Source of the DNA: an uncultured Pseudogracilibacillus sp. | Lineage (GTDB): Bacteria > Bacillota > Bacilli > Bacillales > Amphibacillaceae | Assembly: GCA_937974845.1 (NCBI GenBank) | Contig: CALJVC010000095.1 | Coordinates: forward strand, 1-11,442 | Length of the DNA stretch: 11,442 bases | Direction: 5' to 3' | Shown: piece by piece, positions 7,239 to 11,442 of the stretch | Numbering within the stretch: position 1 is the stretch's first letter | How the letters are laid out: each line of letters starts with the position of its first letter | Translations under genes and position numbers: made by a program | Notes under the pieces: generated by a model | Told to the model about the DNA's origin: nothing | The model's input: the letters and a program-made list of their open reading frames with translations, nothing else | Database searches by the model: none

Positions 7239-8934
7239 GTGTACCCTCTCCTTTCCAGCGTGCAATAATGGATGAAAACTTCTCCAGCTGGTCTTGACCC
7301 TGATAAATAAATCCAGACACACCGGCCTTACGCCAAGCTTTTTCCGTCTCTTCGTCGTAGCTTCCAGCTACATCGATCCAACGATCTTTCGGGAAGGATT
7401 GTACGAGTTCCTCCATGACCGTTTCGATTTCTTTAGGATGGGCGCAAATGACCCCATAATCAAAGTTTTCCTTCTCGATCCAAGCGAGGGCTTCCGAAAC
7501 GGAAGTAAAGGCTGGTGAATACTCTACTTTAATACCGGCCGTTGCTAAAAAGCCTTCTACAAAATCCGCCCGAGCCTTAAAGTCTTTCAATTCACCAAAG
7601 GTTAGTAACACCGTATGTGGTTGCTCCTTAGCGAGAGAAGCCCGTAATTGTTCATACGTTTCTGCAAGACGGTTTTCCACTCGTAACGTTTCACCTTCAG
7701 GTAAACGGTCTTCTAAATTTGCGTAAATGTTCGTTCCTATTAAAGAAGCTTCCCGACGACTTAAAGCTTCCTTACGTGCTTGATACAAGTTATCGAGCCT
7801 TTCTTTTAAAGCTCCACTTGCTACATACGCTTCATAGCCGCCTTGATCTTCAATTTCTAAAAATAAATCCCAAGCTTTCTCCGTTAATTCATTCGTTAAC
7901 GTATCGATAAAATACGAGCCACCGGCTGGGTCGATAACTTGGTCGACGAAGGTTTCCGCCTTGATGACTAATTGAATATTTCGTGCATGACGGATTCCAG
8001 CTTCAGTGACCTCACCGATTACATCATGAGGATGAACGGTCAAGACGTCCGTTCCACCTAAAACTGCCGAAAACGCTTCATTTCCAGCCCGAAGTAAATT
8101 CACATAAGGGTCTAGTTTTGAGAAGCTGCGTAAAGACGTTTCAGAAAAAATTGGTACACGGCTTTCTTTCTCATGGCCGTAAGCCTTTGCAAAGGTTTGC
8201 CACAATATACGGAAGGAGCGTAACTTCGCTATTTCCATAAAAAAGTGAGTGTCGATAGCAAACCGAACGGCAAATTGGTGCTCAAATTGAGTGAAAGAAT
8301 TATAGTCCGTTGCTAACTCGCTCGCTTGAGCTAAGGCTATGGCTAACTCCGTTACTGCATCCGCCCCTTGTACATGGGCATCGATCGTATCAGCTACAGC
8401 ACTACGGACGAGCGGAAAGCCTTCTGGTACACTCGCTTCCCCAGTAAATACCCCTCGAACTTGTTTACGTTCCTCTGGAGCAATTTCTTTAAAAAGGTTT
8501 ACAAAGGGGTCTTCCTTACCGACATGAAAGGCATAGAGCGGATAGCGAGTCGCTAGCTTAGCTAAAGCCTTCAATGCGCTTTCATTCCAGTCTACGGGAA
8601 AAGATCCATCATAGACAATCGCTTCATTCCCCTTTGCTAATGCATCCTCTACTTCCTCCACAAAGGCTGTCCCATCTTGCGTATATGTACGTTGGGCCAC
8701 AGTCCAATCGCCAGAAGTTTTCCCAGCGCGAATCGCTTCGAGCAACTCCTCCTGTCGGGCTCCCAACTCCTTGTCCACCTGTTCCTTCGTGTAAAGAGGT
8801 TGAATCTCGATACCTTCTAAGGTTTTCGTAAGTAACTTTTCGAAAGGTAACCCTCGAAGGGATTCTACCGTTACTTTACGCCAGGTTTCATCATTCACAG
8901 GATTAAACTCTTGTGTTTTCATTTTAGTAATCAT
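7225..8934 (-). CDS. mcmA: methylmalonyl-CoA mutase, small (non-catalytic) subunit
   Basis: Partner subunit of the heterodimeric mutase. It keeps the fold of the large subunit, for example FAIDTHFFMEIAKLRS (225-240) and DPAGGSYFIDTL (335-346), and a vestigial B12-like domain at about 440-560. That domain lacks the DxHxxG motif: where the large subunit has DGHDRG this protein reads GELKDFKAR (447-455), so it cannot ligate cobalt through histidine. This is normal for MutA-type subunits, so its role is structural. At 569 residues it is on the short side of the family (the Propionibacterium subunit is about 638). The start at ATG 8934 follows AGGAGTGA at 8942-8949; a second ATG four codons on has no ribosome binding site. 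It is first in the operon and overlaps mcmB by 14 nt. Confidence 0.94.
   Translation of the reverse strand: MITKMKTQEFNPVNDETWRKVTVESLRGLPFEKLLTKTLEGIEIQPLYTKEQVDKELGARQEELLEAIRAGKTSGDWTVAQRTYTQDGTAFVEEVEDALAKGNEAIVYDGSFPVDWNESALKALAKLATRYPLYAFHVGKEDPFVNLFKEIAPEERKQVRGVFTGEASVPEGFPLVRSAVADTIDAHVQGADAVTELAIALAQASELATDYNSFTQFEHQFAVRFAIDTHFFMEIAKLRSFRILWQTFAKAYGHEKESRVPIFSETSLRSFSKLDPYVNLLRAGNEAFSAVLGGTDVLTVHPHDVIGEVTEAGIRHARNIQLVIKAETFVDQVIDPAGGSYFIDTLTNELTEKAWDLFLEIEDQGGYEAYVASGALKERLDNLYQARKEALSRREASLIGTNIYANLEDRLPEGETLRVENRLAETYEQLRASLAKEQPHTVLLTFGELKDFKARADFVEGFLATAGIKVEYSPAFTSVSEALAWIEKENFDYGVICAHPKEIETVMEELVQSFPKDRWIDVAGSYDEETEKAWRKAGVSGFIYQGQDQLEKFSSIIARWKGEGTHAEA
7244..7254 (-). promoter_or_regulatory. 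ribosome binding site of mcmB (decides the start)
   Basis: AAAGGAGAGGG on the reverse strand, inside the 3' end of mcmA, ends 5 nt before ATG 7238; its GGAG core is 9 nt away. It supports the 716-residue form of McmB, not the longer open frame. Confidence 0.85.
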
Positions 8935-8989
8935 CTTTATTTCACTCCTATCTTACCTTTAAGTATATCATTAAGCCCTTACAGCTACC

Positions 8990-9018
8990 ATTATATTTGA
9001 ATGAAACGATTGTTTAAA
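8990..9018 (-). promoter_or_regulatory. candidate sigma-A promoter of the mcmA-mcmB-meaB operon
   Basis: On the reverse strand a perfect -10 TATAAT (8990-8995) follows TTTAAA (9013-9018, 4 of 6 to the -35 consensus) at 17 bp. This predicts a leader of about 50 nt before mcmA. The spacer contains TTCATTCA (8998-9005), identical to one arm of the FadR operator found at fadN. A second possible start is the extended -10 TGATATACT (-10 hexamer at 8962-8967), which lacks a good -35. Confidence 0.6.
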
Positions 9019-9061
9019 AACCTAAAAACCTACATTTCTTACGTCAATTACTTTTCCAATA

Positions 9062-9097
9062 AAAAAGGTACCCCCGCTTAAAATGGAGTACCTTTTT
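9062..9097 (-). terminator. rho-independent terminator of copZ
   Basis: AAAAAGGTAC (9062-9071) and GTACCTTTTT (9088-9097) form a 10-bp perfect stem around a 16-nt loop. On the reverse strand the stem ends in a run of T, 22 bp after the copZ stop. The symmetric A and T runs would also allow termination on the plus strand, but no plus-strand gene leads into it. It insulates the mcm promoter from copZ transcription. Confidence 0.85.
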
Positions 9098-9119
9098 CAA
9101 AGAATCTATTCATATCATT

Positions 9120-9326
9120 TTACTGGACTACATCGTATCCTTGGTTTTCAATTTCGATACGAAGGTCACCTAATGTGACAAGTTCCTCATCATACTTAAC
9201 CGTCACATTCCCTTCTTCTAAATTGACAGCGACATGTTTAACGCCTTCTAAATTGTTGAGGGCATCCTCGATCGCCTTTTTACAATGGCCACAAGTCATG
9301 CCATTAACACCTATAACTTTTTCCAC
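9120..9326 (-). CDS. copZ: CopZ-like heavy-metal-associated metallochaperone
   Basis: Small cytoplasmic HMA-domain protein, 68 residues, that in its family carries Cu(I) and hands it to a CopA efflux ATPase or CsoR repressor. The binding loop is GMTCGHC with Cys12 and Cys15, and the C-terminal GYDVVQ carries Tyr64, the conserved tyrosine near the metal site; the pattern is very close to B. subtilis CopZ (CQHC, GYDVAK). The start is GTG at 9326; GGGG at 9335-9338 gives a moderate ribosome binding site. There is no room for a later start because the first beta strand begins at residue 3. It stands alone: no copA or csoR is next to it, its own terminator follows, and the zinc operon is divergent. 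An extended -10 (TGATAAAAT) is visible upstream. Metal specificity is inferred from the family. Confidence 0.92.
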   Translation of the reverse strand: MEKVIGVNGMTCGHCKKAIEDALNNLEGVKHVAVNLEEGNVTVKYDEELVTLGDLRIEIENQGYDVVQ

Positions 9327-9359
9327 CTATCTTACCCCTATCTTTTCTTTTTATTGATT

Positions 9360-9368
9360 ATTTTATCA
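9360..9368 (-). promoter_or_regulatory. candidate extended -10 promoter of copZ
   Basis: TGATAAAAT on the reverse strand is an extended -10 element (TGn plus TAAAAT) about 35 nt before the copZ start. No convincing -35 is seen 16-18 bp upstream, and no full CsoR operator was found. Confidence 0.35.
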
Positions 9369-9424
9369 TGAATAAAGGGAGCCTAAAAATTTTACGCTTA
9401 CTTAATAACGAGCAAGTTTTATAT

Positions 9425-9453
9425 TTTACAAATCGTAATCATTACGATATACT
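9425..9453 (+). promoter_or_regulatory. promoter of the znuC-znuB-zur operon
   Basis: TTTACA (9425-9430) and TATACT (9448-9453) each match the sigma-A consensus at 5 of 6 positions and are spaced by exactly 17 bp. The spacer is filled by the Zur box. Transcription should start near 9460, leaving a leader of about 55 nt before znuC. Confidence 0.85.
9432..9448. promoter_or_regulatory. Zur box (zinc-responsive operator)
   Basis: ATCGTAATCATTACGAT is a perfect palindrome with 8-bp arms around one central base, containing the known Bacillus Zur core TCGTAATnATTACGA without mismatch. It lies between the -35 and -10 and touches the -10, so zinc-loaded Zur would exclude RNA polymerase. The first operon gene is a zinc transporter ATPase and the third is zur itself, which closes a negative feedback loop. 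Confidence 0.95.
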
Positions 9454-9470
9454 AACTTAAGGACAAAATA

Positions 9471-9488
9471 ATGACTCTATACAAATAG
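9471..9488 (+). other. five-codon mini-ORF in the znuC leader
   Basis: ATG ACT CTA TAC AAA TAG encodes MTLYK. TAAGGA (9458-9463) lies 7 nt before it, an ideal Shine-Dalgarno distance. If transcription starts near 9460, however, that site sits at the very 5' end of the message, which weakens the case. Translation is untested; it may be chance. Confidence 0.25.
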
Positions 9489-9514
9489 TATAGCTAAAAG
9501 AGAAAGGACTATAC
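9477..9514 (+). other. two alternative hairpins in the znuC leader
   Basis: CTATAC (9477-9482) pairs with GTATAG (9488-9493) around a 5-nt loop. The same GTATAG can instead pair with a second CTATAC (9509-9514), placing the znuC ribosome binding site AGAAAGGA (9501-9508) in a 15-nt loop. The stems are only 6 bp and AT-rich, so a regulatory role is speculative. Confidence 0.3.
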
Positions 9515-9515
9515 C

Positions 9516-10274
9516 ATGGGAAAACCAATCATCCGTTTAGAAAACGTCTATTTTTCTTACGGTCAAAAGGAAGTACTCTCCGATATTAACTTAACGATTG
9601 AAGAAGGAATGTTTCTAGGCCTTGTCGGGCCAAACGGTGGAGGAAAAACTACCTTATTAAAAATTATTCTCGGCCTCCTTACTCCCCAAAGAGGGAAGGT
9701 CTACGTCCGAGAAACACCTTTAGAAAACTTTAAAGACTGGAACCGAATTGGCTACGTCTCCCAAAAGGCGAATAGCTTTAACAAGGGCTTTCCAGCAACT
9801 GTCTTTGAAGTTGTTGCTATGGGCTTGACGGCTAAGTTAGGCTACTTTCGCTTTTTACGAAAAAAACATAAAGAACGAATCCTAAAGGCAATCGAACAAG
9901 TCGGAATGCAAGACTATGCCCAAGAAAATATCGGAAACTTATCAGGTGGTCAACAACAGCGCGTCTTTATCGCCCGGGCCCTAGTAAGCGATCCAGAACT
10001 GTTAATTCTAGATGAACCGACAGTCGGTGTCGACTTTCAAAACGTGGACCGTTTTTACCGCCTTTTACATGAGTTAAATAAAGAACAAGGAATTACTCTT
10101 TTGCTCGTTACCCATGATACCGGTGCGATTACGAGTCACGCAACCGAAATAGCCTGTATTAATAAAACCTTGCATTTTCATGGAAAGTCGAGCGATTACG
10201 GTAGTTTGACCAAGGAACAGTTATCGAAAATTTATGGCCATCAAGTACAACTGGTGGTTCACGATCACGATTAA
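9516..10274 (+). CDS. znuC: zinc ABC transporter ATP-binding protein
   Basis: Cytoplasmic ATPase of a high-affinity zinc importer; two copies drive the membrane permease ZnuB. All ABC motifs are present in the 252-residue product: Walker A GPNGGGKTT (38-46, Lys44), Q-loop Gln83 (YVSQ), signature LSGGQQQR (142-149), Walker B LLILDEP (162-168, Glu167) and the H-loop His200 in VTHD. The end is histidine-bearing (HQVQLVVHDHD), seen in several metal transporters of this class. ATG 9516 follows AGAAAGGA (9501-9508) with a 7-nt spacer. znuB starts 18 bp downstream. The family also contains manganese importers; zinc is preferred here because the promoter carries a Zur box and zur is in the same operon. 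Expression should rise under zinc starvation. Confidence 0.94.
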   Translation: MGKPIIRLENVYFSYGQKEVLSDINLTIEEGMFLGLVGPNGGGKTTLLKIILGLLTPQRGKVYVRETPLENFKDWNRIGYVSQKANSFNKGFPATVFEVVAMGLTAKLGYFRFLRKKHKERILKAIEQVGMQDYAQENIGNLSGGQQQRVFIARALVSDPELLILDEPTVGVDFQNVDRFYRLLHELNKEQGITLLLVTHDTGAITSHATEIACINKTLHFHGKSSDYGSLTKEQLSKIYGHQVQLVVHDHD

Positions 10275-10292
10275 TATAAAGGTGGTAACAGT

Positions 10293-11141
10293 ATGCTAGG
10301 AGATATTTTACAATTTGAATTTTTACGACATACTTTTTTAACAGGAATTTTAATCGGCTTTATTGCACCGCTTCTCGGAGCCTTCCTCGTCGTACGAAGG
10401 CTAGCCTTATTAGCCGATGCCCTTTCCCACGTAACTTTGGCCGGAATCGCCTTTGGCCTATTCATCGAGAAGCAAGTGACGTTGCCGATATTAAACCCTT
10501 TTTACGGGGGATTAGGTGCATCGGTAATCGGGGCAGTTTTTATCGAGAAGTTACGGGCAATCTATCCCGCCTATCAAGAAATCGGGATTCCAATAATTTT
10601 AAGTGCCGGAGTCGGAATAAGCGTTATTTTAATTTCTTTAGCGAATGGATTTAACACGGATTTATTCAATTATTTATTCGGGTCTGTCTCCGCAGTTAGT
10701 CGCAAGGATTTTTATACGATCATCGTCATTACGGTCATCGTTATCTCCCTTGTCTTTCTTTTTTATAAGGAGTTATTAACCTTATCCTTCGATGAAGAGC
10801 ATGCGGTCGTTTCAGGTATCCAGGCAAACCGAATTCACTTTCTATTCATTATACTTACAGCCCTTGTCATCGCCGCTTCCATTCGAATCGTCGGTGTCCT
10901 ACTCGTATCTGCCCTAATGACCTTACCGGTCGCCAGTGCTATGAGGATCGCTGTAAGTTTTAAGCAACTTTTATTTTTCTCTACTTTATTTGCACAAATT
11001 TCCGTCATCCTCGGACTTGTGACGGGTTATTATTTAAATATTCCTCCCGGAGGTACGATTGTGATGACAGCGATAGTCATTTTACTGCTCTGTCTTATGT
11101 TCAATCGTCTAAAGGGAAAATCAGTGAAAGGAGTCGCATAA
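10293..11141 (+). CDS. znuB: zinc ABC transporter permease
   Basis: Integral membrane permease of the ABC-3 metal transporter family, the partner of ZnuC. The 282 residues are strongly hydrophobic and fit about eight or nine membrane helices, beginning around residues 13-33. Family features include RRLALLADALSHVTLAGIA (35-53) and the cytoplasmic SFDEEHAVVSGI loop, in the place where the permease contacts its ATPase, and ALMTLPVASAM late in the protein. ATG 10293 is preceded by AAAGGTGG (10278-10285) at 7 nt. The gene ends 3 nt before zur, so the three genes should be one transcript. No substrate-binding lipoprotein (ZnuA) is present in this window; in a working importer it must be encoded elsewhere. 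Zinc specificity rests on the Zur control, not on the permease sequence. Confidence 0.93.
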   Translation: MLGDILQFEFLRHTFLTGILIGFIAPLLGAFLVVRRLALLADALSHVTLAGIAFGLFIEKQVTLPILNPFYGGLGASVIGAVFIEKLRAIYPAYQEIGIPIILSAGVGISVILISLANGFNTDLFNYLFGSVSAVSRKDFYTIIVITVIVISLVFLFYKELLTLSFDEEHAVVSGIQANRIHFLFIILTALVIAASIRIVGVLLVSALMTLPVASAMRIAVSFKQLLFFSTLFAQISVILGLVTGYYLNIPPGGTIVMTAIVILLLCLMFNRLKGKSVKGVA

Positions 11142-11144
11142 ACG

Positions 11145-11442
11145 ATGTCTATTGAAGAAGCACTTTCTATCTTGCGGGAAAAAGGGTATAAAATGACAGA
11201 AAGAAGGAAGAAAATCTTAAATTTTTTTAACTTAGAAAGAAACAAATACAAAACAGCTCGAGACCTGTATGAATATATGGAAAGCCATTATCCAGGTATT
11301 AGCTTCGATACCGTATATCGCAATTTACATTTATACGAAAAACTCGGTATTTTAGAAGCAACGGAATTAAATGCCGAAAAACATTTCCGAATCGCCTGTA
11401 GCGGTCACCACCACCATCACTTCATTTGTAAATCTTGTGGGA
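11145..11442 (+). CDS. zur: zinc uptake regulator Zur (Fur family), partial at the right edge
   Basis: Zinc-sensing repressor of the Fur family; zinc-loaded dimers bind Zur boxes and shut off zinc import. Ninety-nine residues are visible, about two thirds of the usual 145. They contain the winged-helix DNA-binding domain, with the recognition region SFDTVYRNLHLYEKLGIL (53-70), Cys85, the metal-binding histidine run HHHHHF (88-93) and the first structural-zinc pair Cys95/Cys98 (ICKSCG). These closely follow B. subtilis Zur (YPG-SFDT-YRNL-LYE, HHHHHFIC-CG), which separates it from Fur and PerR. The ATG at 11145 has AAAGGAG (11127-11133) inside the end of znuB, with a rather long 11-nt spacer. 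As the third gene behind a Zur box it should be autoregulated. The gene is cut by the window, not broken. Confidence 0.95.
   Translation, partial: MSIEEALSILREKGYKMTERRKKILNFFNLERNKYKTARDLYEYMESHYPGISFDTVYRNLHLYEKLGILEATELNAEKHFRIACSGHHHHHFICKSCG

Noticed and set aside
7239..7322. Longer start of McmB, 28 extra residues
   Set aside because: It lies within mcmA in another frame, has no homology to the mutase N-terminus, and a good ribosome binding site precedes ATG 7238.
9001..9016. cre-like element in the mcm promoter (TGAAACGATTGTTTA)
   Set aside because: Aligned on the CG centre it fails at the outer positions of both arms, giving too many mismatches to the CcpA consensus.
9327..9340. Possible CsoR operator at the copZ start (TACCCCTATC)
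   Set aside because: Only one half-site is present; the GGGG-containing partner arm of CsoR operators is missing.
9175..9357. Plus-strand open frame antisense to copZ
   Set aside because: Shadow of the copZ reading frame with no ribosome binding site or recognisable product.

Overview
The window looks like chromosome of a low-to-mid G+C Gram-positive bacterium of the Bacillaceae or a close relative. The reasons are strong AGGAGG-type ribosome binding sites, FadN/FadA in the order of the Bacillus fad operon, an almost ideal Bacillus FadR-type operator, a perfect Bacillus-type Zur box, and a Zur protein close to the B. subtilis one. I cannot name the genus from the sequence alone. No mobile element, CRISPR array, rRNA or tRNA was seen.

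Region 1 (about 1-3760, minus strand) is the beta-oxidation operon fadN-fadA, probably continuing past the left edge. It has a candidate sigma-A promoter, an 18-bp FadR-type palindrome between promoter and ribosome binding site, and a cre-like site just upstream of the -35. Region 2 (about 3760-3980) is an AT-rich intergenic stretch with several small dyads and a 38-nt hairpin that may end the operon upstream of it.

Region 3 (3982 to about 9018, minus strand) is a tightly packed methylmalonyl-CoA mutase operon: mcmA (small, non-catalytic subunit), mcmB (catalytic, B12-binding subunit) and meaB (G-protein chaperone). The genes overlap by 14 and 4 nt. Its promoter has a perfect TATAAT. Together with the fad operon this makes a plausible route for odd-chain fatty acids and propionyl-CoA: thiolysis gives acetyl- and propionyl-CoA, and methylmalonyl-CoA mutase links the latter to succinyl-CoA. 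Propionyl-CoA carboxylase and the epimerase are not in the window.

Region 4 (9062-9365, minus strand) is a lone copZ-like metallochaperone gene with its own terminator. Region 5 (9425-11442, plus strand) is a zinc-uptake operon znuC-znuB-zur, with zur cut by the right edge. Its Zur operator fills exactly the 17-bp spacer of the promoter, so the operon should be shut off by zinc-loaded Zur, the product of its own third gene. The znu leader also holds a five-codon mini-ORF and two mutually exclusive small hairpins, one of which would place the znuC ribosome binding site in its loop.

Most of the window is well-understood metabolism and metal homeostasis. I saw no clearly new system. The points most worth checking are the regulatory sites, especially the znu leader and the possible link between fatty-acid control and the mcm operon.
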